The notes beneath the pieces are model-generated. The model made no database searches, was not told the DNA's origin, and was given only the letters and a program-made list of their open reading frames with translations. This document shows positions 1 through 19,614 of a stretch of 64,000 nucleotides of DNA, piece by piece. The first letter of the stretch is position 1. Each line of letters starts with the position of its first letter. The position numbers and the translations under genes are program-made. This stretch comes from Rhizobium rhizogenes NBRC 13257. GTDB taxonomy: Bacteria > Pseudomonadota > Alphaproteobacteria > Rhizobiales > Rhizobiaceae. The DNA lies in assembly GCF_000696095.1 (NCBI RefSeq), contig NZ_BAYX01000002.1, positions 496,001 to 560,000 on the forward strand. Direction: 5' to 3'.

Positions 1-366
1 GTCGCGAAGAACCGCCTGGCCAAAATTGCTCTTCAGGGCACGGATGCGGAAGGGATTTCCAATCTCTTCACCGGTCAGACGCTGATTGCATACAGCACTG
101 ATCCGATTACCGCTCCGAAGGTCGTCGTGGATTTCGCCAAGGGCAACGATAAGATCGTTGTTTTGGGCGGCGCCATGGGAACAACAACGCTCAACGCCGA
201 TGGTGTGAAGTCGCTCGCGACCCTGCCGTCGCTGGACGAGCTGCGTGCGAAGCTGCTGGGCATGATCCAGACGCCAGCTACCCGCATCGCAGGTGTTGTT
301 GCAGCACCGGCAAGCCAGCTTGCTCGTGTGTTCTCGGCCTACGCCAAGAAGGACGAAGCCGCTTAA
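1..366 (+). CDS. rplJ: 50S ribosomal protein L10, C-terminal part
   Basis: The reading frame is open from the first base of the window and ends in TAA, giving the last 121 residues of L10. L10 forms the base of the ribosomal stalk and carries L7/L12 dimers on its C-terminal helix. The visible part has the family's run NRLAKIAL near the edge and an alanine-rich C-terminus ending AYAKKDEAA. The start lies outside the window. rplL follows 57 bases downstream, the usual rplJL-rpoBC order, and this supports the call. Confidence 0.95.
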   Translation, partial: VAKNRLAKIALQGTDAEGISNLFTGQTLIAYSTDPITAPKVVVDFAKGNDKIVVLGGAMGTTTLNADGVKSLATLPSLDELRAKLLGMIQTPATRIAGVVAAPASQLARVFSAYAKKDEAA

Positions 367-423
367 GGCGGTTTTTCGCTGTTCATAATCAACCAGTTCG
401 AACCGAACAAAAGGAACAAAAAA

Positions 424-801
424 ATGGCTGATCTCGCAAAGATCGTAGACGACCTCTCCTCGCTGACCGTTCTCGAAGCCGCAGAACTGTCCAAGCTTCT
501 CGAAGAAAAGTGGGGCGTTTCTGCCGCTGCTCCGGTAGCTGTTGCTGCTGCTGGCGGTGGTGCCGTTGCTGCTGTCGTTGAAGAAGAAAAGACCGAGTTC
601 GACGTCATCCTCACGGATGCCGGCGCGAACAAGATCAACGTCATCAAGGAAGTCCGCGCCATCACCGGCCTCGGCCTGAAGGAAGCTAAGGACCTCGTCG
701 AAGCTGCTCCGAAGGCTGTCAAGGAAGCTGTTTCCAAGGCTGAAGCCGCTGACATCAAGAAGAAGCTCGAAGACGCCGGCGCCAAGGCTGACGTTAAGTA
801 A
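424..801 (+). CDS. rplL: 50S ribosomal protein L7/L12
   Basis: Encodes 125 residues, normal for L7/L12, the multicopy acidic stalk protein that recruits translation factors. The N-terminal dimerisation domain ([15 protein letters not shown]) is followed by an Ala/Gly/Val-rich hinge at about residues 35-55. The C-terminal factor-binding domain contains KINVIKEVR and [12 protein letters not shown]. An AAGGA-type ribosome binding site lies just before the ATG. The gene sits between rplJ and a 262-base gap leading to rpoB; hairpins in that gap may lower transcription into rpoBC relative to the stalk proteins. Confidence 0.98.
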
Positions 802-816
802 GCTTGAAACTGCTTT

Positions 817-858
817 GGGAGGTGGCATTTTGCCCCCTCCCATTTGCCGTTTTTTTGA
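817..858 (+). terminator. Attenuator-like hairpin after rplL
   Basis: GGGAGG with TGGCA pairs with TGCCC and CCTCCC to form a short GC-rich stem at about 817-841. A run of seven or more T follows eight bases later. The layout resembles the partial terminator between rplL and rpoB in enterobacteria. Because rpoB has no obvious strong promoter of its own, this is more likely an attenuator than a full stop. Confidence 0.55.
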
Positions 859-863
859 ACAAA

Positions 864-900
864 TTACCCAAAAGCCGCAGGTAAAACGGCTTTTGGGTAA
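864..900 (+). repeat. Perfect 14-bp inverted repeat, rplL-rpoB gap
   Basis: TTACCCAAAAGCCG at 864-877 and CGGCTTTTGGGTAA at 887-900 are exact reverse complements around a nine-base loop. There is no T-run after it, so it is not a typical terminator. It could be an RNase III processing hairpin like the one between rplL and rpoB in E. coli, or a protein-binding site; that is inference. Confidence 0.6.
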
Positions 901-1063
901 TGGGTTCTTCAAGAGGATGGTCTCAAACCGAACCGCGACGCAATCCGTGCTGAGCGGTTTTCGGTTAGTTAGACGAGATTGAACTACTCATTGATTGACG
1001 GGATCGCCTGGCCAGCGGTTCCCGTCCGTTGCAGGCCCGGGTGCAGGATTTAGAGGAGCGACG

Positions 1064-5206
<4,143 letters not shown>

Positions 5207-5216
5207 CAGTCGACAG

Positions 5217-5243
5217 GGTGCGCGCTGTCCGTCAGCGCGCACC
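5217..5243 (+). terminator. Strong hairpin between rpoB and rpoC
   Basis: GGTGCGCGCTG (5217-5227) and CAGCGCGCACC (5233-5243) form a perfect 11-bp stem with a TCCGT loop directly after the rpoB stop. Only a weak T-rich stretch follows, so it may stabilise the 3' end of the rpoB message or act as a pause site rather than a terminator, since rpoC needs read-through. Confidence 0.5.
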
Positions 5244-5395
5244 GTTCTTGCCTTCGCCCGATTTCGTGTAGCGCAGGCAGGGACGTTTTCGCCGCATTTC
5301 GCGGTTATTGTCGTTTTAACGCGTCAGTCCGGTTCCCGGGAATTTGCCGGCGCTGATTGCAGTTCGAGGGCGCATAGCCCCAAAAGGAGACAGGC

Positions 5396-9607
<4,212 letters not shown>

Positions 9608-9630
9608 GCGGCTATAGCCAGCACAAATTA

Positions 9631-9664
9631 AAACCGCCCGGAGCGATCCGGGCGGTTTTTGTAT
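9631..9664 (+). terminator. Intrinsic terminator after rpoC
   Basis: AAACCGCCCGGA and TCCGGGCGGTTT form a perfect 12-bp stem with a GCGA tetraloop, followed by a T-run. It lies 23 bases after the rpoC stop and should end the rplJL-rpoBC transcription unit. The A-run on the left side could let it also serve the convergent gene ending at 9721. Confidence 0.9.
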
Positions 9665-9720
9665 TTTGACTATATGAAGAGGAGAGGGCGGTCGCTGCAA
9701 AACGCCGCCCGAGCAACGGC

Positions 9721-10014
9721 TCAGCGGAAGCGGATGATCGCCACTTCGCCTTCCAGCGCGCCCTGATAGGCGGAGGCATGCGGTTCTTCGTCCGGCACGT
9801 CGGTCAGCATGCCGATCTGGTCGAGATCGGCCTCGATGAAGCCTTCCTCCGCAAGGGCGTTCAGCGCCTCGCGCACGGCGGTATCGTCATCCGGTGCCTT
9901 CAGCATGACATGCAGATCGACGCCTTCGCTGCCGTCGGTCTCATACCCCTTGCCGATGATGATGAAGACCATGGGGCCGTCGGAGTTGTTGTCATTGTCT
10001 GGCGTAGTAATCAT
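9721..10014 (-). CDS. Small acidic protein of unknown function
   Basis: Encodes 97 residues. I chose the ATG at 10014 over a longer in-frame start at 10152 because AAGGA precedes it at good distance and the extra 46 residues look non-coding. The product is strongly acidic, starting MITTPDNDNNSDGP. It has a predicted beta-alpha-beta pattern (MVFIIIGKGYE, DLHVMLKAP, DDDTAVREALNALAEEGF, GEVAIIRFR) and no signal peptide or membrane segment. I do not recognise a family. It lies between rpoC and the str operon on the opposite strand, an island inside an otherwise one-way cluster, and probably has its own promoter in the 507-base gap to its right. Confidence 0.75.
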   Translation of the reverse strand: MITTPDNDNNSDGPMVFIIIGKGYETDGSEGVDLHVMLKAPDDDTAVREALNALAEEGFIEADLDQIGMLTDVPDEEPHASAYQGALEGEVAIIRFR

Positions 10015-10521
10015 GAGCGGTCCTTCGGAAGTTTCGATTCGGCCGGGCGATTCTCTCGATCTGCCGCTGCCGTCCCGTGAAATGATCTGTCTGTGATTCC
10101 TTATAGGGATTTTGGTGAAATACCCAAGTCTATCTTGCCGGAGGGGCGCCATTTCGTTAACGAATGCGCCAAAGGGCTGGTTTGCAGGGCCTTTTAGGGC
10201 TTTGTGACAAAGATAATTCCTTAACCGGCCTTGACGAACCGGCGGGAAACCAGTAGTTACGCCGCCATCGGACCCATGTGAGGCATGGCCATTCGGAGCG
10301 ACACGCTCTGGAGTTCACCTCAAACAAGGTTCAAAACGCACGTTGAAGACAAGAATGCTGCACGCAAGACGCTATTTTCGGTGTCCTCTGCTTTTCTGTG
10401 GTCCATCTGCGAAAGCGGATCGGGCCACGTTTTGCGCATTGAGACGATCGTGTGTCGTTGCCGGAGACGGCGAGAGTTAAGCCCGCAAGGGTGTTAAGAT
10501 AGATTTACAAGGGATGGTTGA
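10015..10521. other. 507-base gap with divergent promoters
   Basis: No convincing gene lies here. The gap must hold the promoter of the small minus-strand gene and that of the str operon. A possible sigma-70 promoter for rpsL is annotated separately at 10231-10259. If it is used, the rpsL leader would be about 255 bases long, room enough for leader regulation, but I cannot identify a known ribosomal-protein leader structure by eye. Confidence 0.6.
10231..10259 (+). promoter_or_regulatory. Possible sigma-70 promoter of the str operon
   Basis: TTGACG (10231-10236) is followed after 17 bases by TAGTTA (10254-10259). The -35 matches the consensus at five of six positions; the -10 is weak, as is common in alphaproteobacteria. 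Position upstream of rpsL and correct spacing support it; there is no direct evidence of use. Confidence 0.4.
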
Positions 10522-10893
10522 ATGCCTACCGTAAACCAGCTGATCCGCAAGCCTCGCCAGGCGCAGGTAAAGCGTAATAAGGTTCCCGCTCTCCAGGAGA
10601 ACCCGCAGAAGCGCGGCGTTTGCACCCGCGTCTACACGACCACGCCGAAGAAGCCGAACTCGGCTCTGCGTAAGGTCGCAAAGATCCGCCTGACCAACGG
10701 CTTTGAAGTCATTGGTTATATCCCCGGTGAAGGTCACAACCTTCAGGAACACTCTGTCGTCATGATCCGTGGCGGCCGCGTAAAGGACCTTCCGGGCGTT
10801 CGTTACCACATCATCCGCGGCGTTCTCGATACCCAGGGTGTCAAGAACCGCAAGCAGCGCCGTTCCAAGTACGGTGCGAAGCGTCCGAAGTAA
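10522..10893 (+). CDS. rpsL: 30S ribosomal protein S12
   Basis: Encodes 123 residues, the standard length of S12, which sits at the decoding centre. The loop [15 protein letters not shown] carries lysine at residues 43 and 44, the wild-type state at the position where streptomycin-resistance changes occur. The C-terminal [13 protein letters not shown] matches the family. A modest AAGGGAT ribosome binding site precedes the ATG. It is the first gene of the str cluster, followed by rpsG 78 bases on. Confidence 0.98.
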
Positions 10894-10971
10894 TTCGGTT
10901 TTAGATCATCCGGCGCTGCGCGAGGTTCTCCGCGTGATAAAGCGCCGCTAACAAGTTGAGAGACGAGAAGT

Positions 10972-11442
10972 ATGTCCCGACGTCACAGAGCAGAAAAGCG
11001 CGAGATCAATCCGGACCCGAAGTTCGGTGATCTTATCGTTACCAAGTTCATGAATGCCATCATGCTGGACGGCAAGAAGTCCGTTGCAGAAAGCATCGTA
11101 TACGGCGCATTCGACGCCGTGCAGGGCAAGGCAAAGCAGGAGCCGCTCGGCGTGTTCCACCAGGCTTTGGATAACATCGCTCCGCACGTTGAAGTCCGTT
11201 CGCGCCGCGTCGGTGGTGCAACCTACCAGGTTCCGGTCGATGTTCGTCCCGAGCGTCGTCAGGCTCTTGCCATTCGCTGGCTGATCACTGCTGCTCGTAA
11301 GCGCAATGAAACCACCATGGTCGACCGTCTCTGCGGCGAACTTCTTGATGCCTCCAACAACCGCGGCTCTGCCGTCAAGAAGCGCGAAGACACGCACAAG
11401 ATGGCTGACGCCAACCGTGCGTTCTCGCATTATCGCTGGTAA
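10972..11442 (+). CDS. rpsG: 30S ribosomal protein S7
   Basis: Encodes 156 residues starting [12 protein letters not shown], typical of S7, the protein that nucleates assembly of the 30S head and contacts the E-site tRNA. The motifs [11 protein letters not shown] and the C-terminal [10 protein letters not shown] are visible. The ATG follows GAGAGACGAGAAGT, a usable ribosome binding site. It lies between rpsL and fusA in the str cluster. In E. coli S7 represses this operon; whether that applies here cannot be seen. Confidence 0.98.
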   Translation: MSRRHRAEKREINPDPKFGDLIVTKFMNAIMLDGKKSVAESIVYGAFDAVQGKAKQEPLGVFHQALDNIAPHVEVRSRRVGGATYQVPVDVRPERRQALAIRWLITAARKRNETTMVDRLCGELLDASNNRGSAVKKREDTHKMADANRAFSHYRW

Positions 11443-11472
11443 TCCCGAACGGTATCCGAAAGGCAGTCCATT

Positions 11473-13572
11473 ATGGCTCGCGAATATAAAATCGAAGACT
11501 ACCGCAATTTCGGTATCATGGCGCACATCGACGCCGGCAAGACCACGACCACCGAGCGTATTCTTTACTACACCGGCAAGTCGCACAAGATCGGCGAAGT
11601 CCACGACGGCGCAGCCACCATGGACTGGATGGAGCAGGAGCAGGAGCGTGGCATCACGATCACTTCCGCTGCTACCACCACCTACTGGAAGGGCCGCGAC
11701 GGCAAGACCCGCCGCTTCAACATCATTGACACCCCCGGCCACGTCGACTTCACCATCGAAGTCGAGCGTTCGCTGCGCGTTCTCGACGGCGCCATCGCGC
11801 TGCTCGATGCCAACGCCGGCGTTGAGCCGCAGACGGAAACCGTCTGGCGTCAGGCTGAGAAGTACAATGTCCCGCGGATGATCTTCTGCAACAAGATGGA
11901 CAAGACCGGCGCTGACTTCTATCGCTCGGTCGAGATGATCAAGACCCGTCTCGGTGCGACTGCTGTTGTGATGCAGCTGCCGATCGGTGCGGAAACCGAG
12001 TTCAAGGGCGTCATCGACCTGATCGAGATGAATGCTCTCATCTGGCGCGACGAATCGCTCGGCGCTCAGTGGGACGTCGTCGAAATCCCGGAAGATATGA
12101 AGGCCAAGGCTGAAGAATATCGCGAAAAGCTGATCGAGACCGTTGTCGAGATCGACGAAGCCGCGACCGAAGCCTACCTCGAAGGCAATCTGCCTGACAA
12201 CGATCAGATCCGCGCGCTCGTTCGTCGCGGCACCATCGACGTCAAGTTCCATCCGATGTTCTGCGGCACCGCCTTCAAGAACAAGGGTGTTCAGCCGCTG
12301 CTCGACGCCGTCGTCGACTACCTGCCGTCGCCGCTCGACATTCCGGCGATCAAGGGCATCGACTTCAAGACCGACGCCGAAATCGAACGTCATGCAGACG
12401 ACAGCGAGCCGTTGTCCATGCTGGCTTTCAAGATCATGAACGACCCCTTCGTCGGTTCGCTGACCTTCGCCCGCATCTACTCCGGCAAGCTCGAAAAGGG
12501 CGCGTCGGTCATGAACACGGTCAAGGACAAGCGCGAGCGCGTCGGCCGTATGCTGCAGATGCACTCGAACTCGCGTGAAGACATCGAAGAAGCCTTCGCT
12601 GGCGACATCGTTGCTCTGGCGGGCCTCAAGGAAACCACCACTGGCGATACGCTCTGCGATCCGCTGAAGCCGGTTATCCTCGAGCGCATGGAATTCCCGG
12701 AGCCGGTCATCCAGATCGCGATCGAGCCGAAGACCAAGGGCGACCAGGAAAAGATGGGCCTCGCGCTCAACCGCCTGGCTGCTGAAGATCCGTCCTTCCG
12801 CGTAAAGACGGACCAGGAATCGGGCCAGACGATCATCGCCGGCATGGGTGAACTTCACCTCGACATCATCGTCGACCGCATGCGTCGTGAATTCAAGGTC
12901 GAAGCAACCGTCGGCGCGCCGCAGGTTGCCTACCGCGAAACCATTACGCGTCTGACCGAGAAGGACTACACCCACAAGAAGCAGTCTGGTGGTACCGGTC
13001 AGTTCGCTCGCGTCAAGATCGTGTTCGAACCGAACCCGGAAGGCGACGACTTCAAGTTCGAGTCCAAGATCGTTGGCGGTTCTGTTCCGAAGGAATACAT
13101 TCCGGGCGTTCAGAAGGGTATCGAAAGCGTTCTGTCCTCCGGTCCGCTGGCTGGCTTCCCGATGCTCGGCGTCAAGGCGACGCTCATCGACGGTGCCTTC
13201 CATGATGTTGACTCGTCGGTTCTGGCCTTCGAAATCGCTTCCCGCGCTTGCTTCCGTGAAGCAGCCCGTGAAGCTGGTGCCCAGCTCCTCGAGCCGATGA
13301 TGAAGGTCGAAGTCGTGACGCCGGAAGATTACGTCGGTGACGTCATCGGCGATCTGAACTCGCGTCGTGGTCAGATCCAGGGCCAGGAAGCTCGCGGTAT
13401 CGCTGTTGTCATCAACGCGAACGTTCCGCTGGCAAACATGTTCAAGTACGTCGACAACCTTCGCTCCATGTCTCAGGGCCGTGCACAGTACACGATGACC
13501 TTCGATCATTACGCGCCGGTTCCGTCGAACGTCGCACAGGAAATCCAGGCAAAGTATTCCGGTCAGAAGTGA
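11473..13572 (+). CDS. fusA: Translation elongation factor G
   Basis: Encodes 699 residues of EF-G, the GTPase that drives translocation and, with RRF, ribosome recycling. The P-loop [15 protein letters not shown], the switch [10 protein letters not shown] and NKMDKTG all lie in the first 145 residues. Domains II-V follow in normal order and length. It starts 30 bases after rpsG and ends 67 bases before tuf. Relatives often carry a second EF-G-like gene elsewhere, but this copy in the str cluster is the housekeeping one. Confidence 0.98.
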   Translation: MAREYKIEDYRNFGIMAHIDAGKTTTTERILYYTGKSHKIGEVHDGAATMDWMEQEQERGITITSAATTTYWKGRDGKTRRFNIIDTPGHVDFTIEVERSLRVLDGAIALLDANAGVEPQTETVWRQAEKYNVPRMIFCNKMDKTGADFYRSVEMIKTRLGATAVVMQLPIGAETEFKGVIDLIEMNALIWRDESLGAQWDVVEIPEDMKAKAEEYREKLIETVVEIDEAATEAYLEGNLPDNDQIRALVRRGTIDVKFHPMFCGTAFKNKGVQPLLDAVVDYLPSPLDIPAIKGIDFKTDAEIERHADDSEPLSMLAFKIMNDPFVGSLTFARIYSGKLEKGASVMNTVKDKRERVGRMLQMHSNSREDIEEAFAGDIVALAGLKETTTGDTLCDPLKPVILERMEFPEPVIQIAIEPKTKGDQEKMGLALNRLAAEDPSFRVKTDQESGQTIIAGMGELHLDIIVDRMRREFKVEATVGAPQVAYRETITRLTEKDYTHKKQSGGTGQFARVKIVFEPNPEGDDFKFESKIVGGSVPKEYIPGVQKGIESVLSSGPLAGFPMLGVKATLIDGAFHDVDSSVLAFEIASRACFREAAREAGAQLLEPMMKVEVVTPEDYVGDVIGDLNSRRGQIQGQEARGIAVVINANVPLANMFKYVDNLRSMSQGRAQYTMTFDHYAPVPSNVAQEIQAKYSGQK

Positions 13573-13639
13573 CCGGAATACCAATTGACCGATAACAAGA
13601 ATTGATCCCTTCGGGGACAAGAAAAACGGAGAGCCGAAA

Positions 13640-14815
<1,176 letters not shown>

Positions 14816-14850
14816 TTAGGCGGCTGGGCCAACGCCCGGAGATTAAGGAT

Positions 14851-14874
14851 AGGGACACCGAAACTGGTGTCCCT
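14851..14874 (+). terminator. Terminator-like hairpin after tuf
   Basis: AGGGACACC and GGTGTCCCT form a perfect 9-bp stem with loop GAAACT, followed by a short T-rich stretch. It separates the str and S10 clusters. The weak T-run suggests partial read-through into rpsJ. Confidence 0.55.
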
Positions 14875-14971
14875 CTCGATCTTTGAAACCGGTGGCCCGC
14901 CTCGAGTAACTAAAGTTAAAGACGTGTCTCTTAGAGAGGCGCGCAGGTAACAGACACAAGGATAAAGTCGA

Positions 14972-15280
14972 ATGAACGGCCAGAATATCCGCATCCGCCT
15001 TAAGGCGTTCGATCATCGGATTCTCGACGCTTCCACGCGCGAGATCGTATCGACGGCTAAGCGCACCGGTGCTAGCGTCCGGGGCCCCGTTCCGCTTCCG
15101 ACCCGTATCGAGAAGTTCACGGTTAACCGGTCCCCGCACATCGACAAGAAGAGCCGCGAGCAGTTCGAGATGCGTACGCATAAGCGTCTTCTCGACATCG
15201 TTGACCCGACCCCGCAGACGGTAGACGCGCTGATGAAGCTCGATCTCGCCGCCGGTGTCGATGTTGAGATCAAGCTCTGA
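14972..15280 (+). CDS. rpsJ: 30S ribosomal protein S10 / NusE
   Basis: Encodes 102 residues of S10, a 30S head protein that also serves as antitermination factor NusE with NusB. The segments [19 protein letters not shown] and the 3' end DVEIKL are typical. It is the first gene of the S10 cluster and lies 156 bases after tuf, enough space for its own promoter. rplC starts 39 bases downstream. Confidence 0.98.
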   Translation: MNGQNIRIRLKAFDHRILDASTREIVSTAKRTGASVRGPVPLPTRIEKFTVNRSPHIDKKSREQFEMRTHKRLLDIVDPTPQTVDALMKLDLAAGVDVEIKL

Positions 15281-15319
15281 GACCTTTGGTTCTCGAGCTG
15301 AGTGAGAAGGATTGAACCG

Positions 15320-15961
15320 ATGCGTTCAGGTGTGATTGCACAGAAGGTGGGAATGACCCGCGTCTATAACGACGCCGGCGAGCATGTCCCGGTAACCGTA
15401 TTGCGTATGGAAGGCTGCCAGGTCGTAGCCCAGCGCACAGTAGAAAAGAATGGCTACACCGCAGTTCAGCTCGGTGCTGGCCAGGCTAAGGTCAAGAACA
15501 CGTCGAAGGCCCTTCGCGGTCACTTCGCCGTTGCCAGCGTTGAGCCGAAGGCCAAGCTCGTTGAATTCCGTGTTTCGGACGACAACCTGCTTGAAGTCGG
15601 CACCGAGATCAAGGCAGCTCACTTTTCGGCGGGTCAGCTCGTCGACGTGACCGGCACGACGATCGGTAAGGGCTTTGCCGGCGCCATGAAGCGCCACGGC
15701 TTCGGCGGTCTGCGCGCCACGCACGGTGTGTCGGTTTCGCACCGCTCGCACGGTTCGACCGGCTCGCGCCAGGATCCGGGCAAGGTGTTCAAGAACAAGA
15801 AGATGGCTGGTCACATGGGCCAGACGCGCGTCACGACGCAGAACCTCGAAGTGGTATCGACCGATGAAGATCGCGGTCTGATCCTCGTCAAGGGCGCAGT
15901 TCCCGGCTCCAAGGGTGCCTGGATCATCGTACGCGATGCCGTCAAGTCGGCAGCGAAGTAA
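15320..15961 (+). CDS. rplC: 50S ribosomal protein L3
   Basis: Encodes 213 residues. I chose the ATG at 15320, preceded by AGAAGG, over an in-frame start 18 bases upstream, because the product then starts [16 protein letters not shown] like its relatives. L3 is an early 50S assembly protein whose long loop reaches the peptidyl-transferase centre. That loop, including [17 protein letters not shown], holds the glutamine that PrmB methylates in other bacteria. rplD follows 13 bases downstream. Confidence 0.97.
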   Translation: MRSGVIAQKVGMTRVYNDAGEHVPVTVLRMEGCQVVAQRTVEKNGYTAVQLGAGQAKVKNTSKALRGHFAVASVEPKAKLVEFRVSDDNLLEVGTEIKAAHFSAGQLVDVTGTTIGKGFAGAMKRHGFGGLRATHGVSVSHRSHGSTGSRQDPGKVFKNKKMAGHMGQTRVTTQNLEVVSTDEDRGLILVKGAVPGSKGAWIIVRDAVKSAAK

Positions 15962-15974
15962 GGGAGCCAAACCA

Positions 15975-16595
15975 ATGGAATTGAACGTCAAGACCCTCGA
16001 GGGCAAAGACGCTGGGAAGGTTTCCCTTTCTGACGCGATTTTCGGCCTTGAGCCGCGTGAAGATATCATCGCACGCGTCATTCGCTGGCAGCTCGCCAAG
16101 AAGCGCCAGGGCACGCACAAGGCACAGGGCCGCGCGGAAGTTTCGCGCACCGGCGCCAAGATGTACAAGCAGAAGGGTACGGGCCGCGCTCGTCACCATT
16201 CGGCTCGTGCTCCGCAGTTCCGCGGCGGTGGTAAGGCTCACGGCCCGGTCGTGCGCAGCCACGAGCATGACCTGCCGAAGAAGGTTCGCGCCCTCGGCCT
16301 GCGTCTCGCTCTGTCCGCCAAGCTTAAGGCCGAGGATGTCATCATTCTCGACAACCTGGTTGCAGCGGATGCCAAGACCAAGGCTCTGGCCGGCGCTTTC
16401 GAGACGCTCGGCCTGACCAACGCGCTCTTCATCGGTGGTGCAGAGCTCGACAGCAACTTCAAGCTCGCAGCCGCTAACATCCCGAATATCGATGTTCTGC
16501 CGGTTCAGGGCATCAACGTTTACGATATCCTGCGCCGCGGCAAGCTCGTGCTGTCCAAGGCTGCAGTTGAAGCTCTAGAGGAGCGATTCAAGTGA
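15975..16595 (+). CDS. rplD: 50S ribosomal protein L4
   Basis: Encodes 206 residues from the ATG at 15975 ([11 protein letters not shown]); GGGAG lies nine bases upstream. A longer in-frame start lies inside rplC and is rejected. L4 lines the nascent-chain exit tunnel; the tunnel loop [18 protein letters not shown] segment is visible near residue 60. In E. coli L4 represses the S10 operon by acting on its leader. The stop overlaps the GTG start of rplW, so translation is probably coupled. Confidence 0.97.
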   Translation: MELNVKTLEGKDAGKVSLSDAIFGLEPREDIIARVIRWQLAKKRQGTHKAQGRAEVSRTGAKMYKQKGTGRARHHSARAPQFRGGGKAHGPVVRSHEHDLPKKVRALGLRLALSAKLKAEDVIILDNLVAADAKTKALAGAFETLGLTNALFIGGAELDSNFKLAAANIPNIDVLPVQGINVYDILRRGKLVLSKAAVEALEERFK

Positions 16596-16885
16596 CGGAT
16601 CTTCGCCATTACGATGTGATCGTTTCTCCTGCGATCACCGAAAAGTCCACTCTGCTTTCGGACAATAACCAGGTTGTTTTCAACGTTGCCAAGACCGCGA
16701 CGAAGCCTGAAATCAAGGCTGCCGTCGAAGCTCTGTTCGGCGTCAAGGTTACGGCCGTTAACACTCTGCTGCGCCTCGGCAAGACCAAGCGGTTTAAAGG
16801 TCTCGTCGGCAAGCAGAAGGACGTGAAGAAGGCTATCGTGACGCTCGCCGAAGGCCAGTCGATCGACGTCTCCACCGGTCTCTGA
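16592..16885 (+). CDS. rplW: 50S ribosomal protein L23
   Basis: Encodes 97 residues from a GTG that overlaps the rplD stop in the sequence GTGA; GAGGAG lies ten bases before it. L23 sits at the tunnel exit and is the docking site for trigger factor and SRP. The segment [10 protein letters not shown] and the glutamate-rich docking region near residue 18 fit the family. Confidence 0.97.
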   Translation: MTDLRHYDVIVSPAITEKSTLLSDNNQVVFNVAKTATKPEIKAAVEALFGVKVTAVNTLLRLGKTKRFKGLVGKQKDVKKAIVTLAEGQSIDVSTGL

Positions 16886-16896
16886 GGAATAAGAAA

Positions 16897-17733
16897 ATGG
16901 CATTGAAAACATTCAATCCGACGACCCCGAGCCAGCGTCAGCTGGTCATCGTCGATCGCTCGTCCCTCTACAAGGGCAAGCCGGTCAAGTCGCTGACGGA
17001 AGGCCTGTCTTCCAAGGGTGGCCGTAACAATACCGGCCGCATCACCGTGCGTTTCCAGGGTGGTGGTCACAAGCGTACCTACCGCCTGGTAGACTTCAAG
17101 CGTCGCAAGTTTGACGTCGAAGCAACCGTCGAGCGCATCGAGTACGACCCGAACCGCACCGCATACATCGCTCTGGTGAAGTATGCCGACGGCGATCAGG
17201 CCTATATCCTTGCTCCGCAGCGTCTTGCTGCCGGCGACAAGGTCATCGCTTCCGAGAAAGCAGTGGACGTGAAGCCGGGCAACACCATGCCGCTTCAGTT
17301 CATCCCGGTCGGCTCCATCATCCACAACGTGGAAATGAAGCCGGGCAAGGGTGGCCAGATCGCTCGCTCCGCTGGCGGTTACGCTCAGCTCGTCGGCCGC
17401 GACCAGGGCATGGCGATCCTTCGTCTGAACTCCGGTGAACAGCGCCTCGTGCACGGCACTTGCCTTGCAACGATCGGTGCCGTTTCCAACCCGGACCACG
17501 GCAACATCAACGACGGTAAGGCCGGTCGTTCGCGTTGGCGCGGTAAGAAGCCGCACGTTCGCGGCGTCGTCATGAACCCCGTCGACCATCCGCACGGCGG
17601 TGGTGAAGGCCGTACCTCTGGTGGTCGCCATCCGGTGACCCCATGGGGCAAGCCGACCAAGGGCAAGCGCACGCGGTCGAACAAGTCGACCGATAAAATG
17701 ATTATGCGCTCGCGCCATCAGCGCAAGAAGTAA
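16897..17733 (+). CDS. rplB: 50S ribosomal protein L2
   Basis: Encodes 278 residues of L2, a large rRNA-binding protein needed for subunit joining and peptidyl-transferase structure. The C-terminal PHGGGEGRT motif with its conserved histidine is present at about residue 230, followed by a lysine/arginine-rich tail ending MRSRHQRKK. The start ATG follows GAGGAATAAGAAA. It lies 11 bases after rplW and 15 before rpsS. Confidence 0.98.
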   Translation: MALKTFNPTTPSQRQLVIVDRSSLYKGKPVKSLTEGLSSKGGRNNTGRITVRFQGGGHKRTYRLVDFKRRKFDVEATVERIEYDPNRTAYIALVKYADGDQAYILAPQRLAAGDKVIASEKAVDVKPGNTMPLQFIPVGSIIHNVEMKPGKGGQIARSAGGYAQLVGRDQGMAILRLNSGEQRLVHGTCLATIGAVSNPDHGNINDGKAGRSRWRGKKPHVRGVVMNPVDHPHGGGEGRTSGGRHPVTPWGKPTKGKRTRSNKSTDKMIMRSRHQRKK

Positions 17734-17748
17734 GAGAGGAAGTCTCAA

Positions 17749-18027
17749 GTGGCTCGTTCAGTATGGAAAGGTCCGTTTGTTGACGGCTATCTTCTCAAGA
17801 AGGCTGAGAAGGTGCGCGAAGGCGGACGCAGTGAAGTAATCAAGATCTGGAGCCGTCGCTCCACGATCATGCCGCAGTTCGTTGGTCTTACCTTCGGCGT
17901 CTACAACGGCAGCAAGCACATTCCGGTCAGTGTCAACGAAGACATGGTCGGTCACAAGTTCGGTGAGTTCGCCCCGACCCGCACCTACTACGGTCACGGC
18001 GCGGACAAGAAGGCGAAGAGGAAGTAA
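17749..18027 (+). CDS. rpsS: 30S ribosomal protein S19
   Basis: Encodes 92 residues from a GTG start preceded by GAGAGGAAG. S19 is a 30S head protein close to the A-site finger. Typical segments are [26 protein letters not shown] and [15 protein letters not shown]. Only two bases separate its stop from the rplV ATG, so the two are probably coupled. Confidence 0.98.
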   Translation: MARSVWKGPFVDGYLLKKAEKVREGGRSEVIKIWSRRSTIMPQFVGLTFGVYNGSKHIPVSVNEDMVGHKFGEFAPTRTYYGHGADKKAKRK

Positions 18028-18029
18028 CA

Positions 18030-18428
18030 ATGGGCAAGGCAAAAGCCGAACGCCGGCTGAAGGACAATGAAGCGCAGGCAGTTGCGCGCACGCTCCGCGT
18101 CAGCCCGCAGAAGCTCAACCTGGTTGCAGCGTCTATCCGCGGCAAGAAGGTTGATCGTGCACTCGCAGAGCTGGAATTCTCCCGCAAGCGTATCGCAGGC
18201 GCCGTCAAGAAGACGCTTGAATCTGCGATCGCCAATGCAGAGAACAACCATGATCTCGACGTTGACTCGCTGGTCGTGGCGGAAGCTTACGTCGGCAAGT
18301 CGATCGTCATGAAGCGTTTCCACGCTCGTGGCCGTGGTCGTGCGTCTCGCATCGAGCGTCCGTTCGCCCACCTGACGATCGTTGTTCGTGAAGTGGAAGC
18401 TGTGGAAGCTCAAGGGGAGGCCGCATAA
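18030..18428 (+). CDS. rplV: 50S ribosomal protein L22
   Basis: Encodes 132 residues of L22, whose beta-hairpin lines the exit tunnel near the macrolide site. Visible are [24 protein letters not shown] and the hairpin region [21 protein letters not shown] in two parts. The tail is a few residues longer than in some relatives ([12 protein letters not shown]). The TAA stop overlaps the rpsC ATG by one base in TAATG, which implies translational coupling. Confidence 0.97.
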   Translation: MGKAKAERRLKDNEAQAVARTLRVSPQKLNLVAASIRGKKVDRALAELEFSRKRIAGAVKKTLESAIANAENNHDLDVDSLVVAEAYVGKSIVMKRFHARGRGRASRIERPFAHLTIVVREVEAVEAQGEAA

Positions 18429-19153
18429 TGGGTCAGAAAATCAATCCAATCGGTTTTCGTCTCGGCATCAACCGTACCTGGGATAGCCGCTGGTTTGCGG
18501 ACAATGCCGAGTACGGCCAGCTTCTCCACGAAGACCTGAAGATGCGTAAGTTCGTCATGGACGAACTGAAGCAGGCTGGTATCTCTAAGGTGGTCATCGA
18601 GCGTCCGCACAAGAAGTGCCGCGTCACGATCCACTCGGCTCGTCCGGGCCTGATCATCGGCAAGAAGGGCGCAGACATCGACAAGCTCCGCAAGAAGCTG
18701 TCGGACATGACGAATTCTGAAACGCACCTCAACATCGTTGAAGTTCGCAAGCCGGAAATCGACGCTGTTCTGGTTGCCCAGTCGATCGCTCAGCAGCTCG
18801 AGCGTCGTGTGGCTTTCCGCCGCGCTATGAAGCGTGCTGTTCAGTCCGCGATGCGTCTTGGCGCCGAAGGCATCAAGATCACCTGCGGTGGCCGTCTCGG
18901 CGGCGCTGAAATCGCTCGTACGGAATGGTATCGCGAAGGTCGCGTGCCGTTGCATACGCTGCGCGCCGATATCGATTACGGTACGGCTGAAGCAGAAACC
19001 GCATTCGGCATCTGCGGCATCAAGGTTTGGATCTTCAAGGGCGAAATCCTTGAGCATGATCCGATGGCCTCCGAACGCCGTGCGCTGGAAGGCGACGCCC
19101 AGGGTCCGGCTAGCCGTGATCGCGATAGAGACCGCCGCCGCGATAACGCTTGA
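18428..19153 (+). CDS. rpsC: 30S ribosomal protein S3
   Basis: Encodes 241 residues of S3, part of the mRNA entry channel and its helicase activity. The N-terminal [13 protein letters not shown], the KH-domain loop [13 protein letters not shown] near residue 78, and [19 protein letters not shown] are visible. It has an extended charged C-terminus of about 30 residues ([13 protein letters not shown]), as in other alphaproteobacteria. GGGGAGG lies just upstream inside rplV. Confidence 0.98.
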   Translation: MGQKINPIGFRLGINRTWDSRWFADNAEYGQLLHEDLKMRKFVMDELKQAGISKVVIERPHKKCRVTIHSARPGLIIGKKGADIDKLRKKLSDMTNSETHLNIVEVRKPEIDAVLVAQSIAQQLERRVAFRRAMKRAVQSAMRLGAEGIKITCGGRLGGAEIARTEWYREGRVPLHTLRADIDYGTAEAETAFGICGIKVWIFKGEILEHDPMASERRALEGDAQGPASRDRDRDRRRDNA

Positions 19154-19189
19154 TAGCGTACGTGGCAGATAAGTTCGGAGAATAGAAAA

Positions 19190-19603
19190 ATGTTGCAGCC
19201 AAAGCGTACGAAGTACCGGAAGCAATTTAAGGGCCGCATCAAGGGCGTTGCCAAGGGTGGTTCTGATCTGGCGTTCGGCGAATTCGGCCTGAAGTCGCAG
19301 GAACCCAACCGCGTCAATGCTCGTGAGATCGAAGCGGCTCGCCGCGCGATCACGCGCTACATGAAGCGTGCCGGCCGTGTATGGATCCGCGTGTTCCCGG
19401 ATGTTCCGGTAACCGCAAAGCCGACCGAAGTCCGTATGGGTAAGGGTAAAGGCTCTGTCGAATACTGGGCATGCAAGGTCAAGCCCGGCCGTATGATGTT
19501 CGAGATCGATGGTGTGAGCGAAGAAATCGCTCGTGAGGCTCTGCGCCTCGGCGCCGCCAAGCTCTCGGTCAAGACGCGCTTCGTGCAGCGCATTGCAGAG
19601 TAA
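19190..19603 (+). CDS. rplP: 50S ribosomal protein L16
   Basis: Encodes 137 residues of L16, an essential late-assembly protein near the A site and the 5S rRNA. The start [16 protein letters not shown] and the segment [19 protein letters not shown] are family hallmarks; the arginine hydroxylated by YcfD in some bacteria lies in the latter half. It is 36 bases after rpsC and 11 before rpmC. Confidence 0.98.
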   Translation: MLQPKRTKYRKQFKGRIKGVAKGGSDLAFGEFGLKSQEPNRVNAREIEAARRAITRYMKRAGRVWIRVFPDVPVTAKPTEVRMGKGKGSVEYWACKVKPGRMMFEIDGVSEEIAREALRLGAAKLSVKTRFVQRIAE

Positions 19604-19614
19604 GGAAGAAGCTC

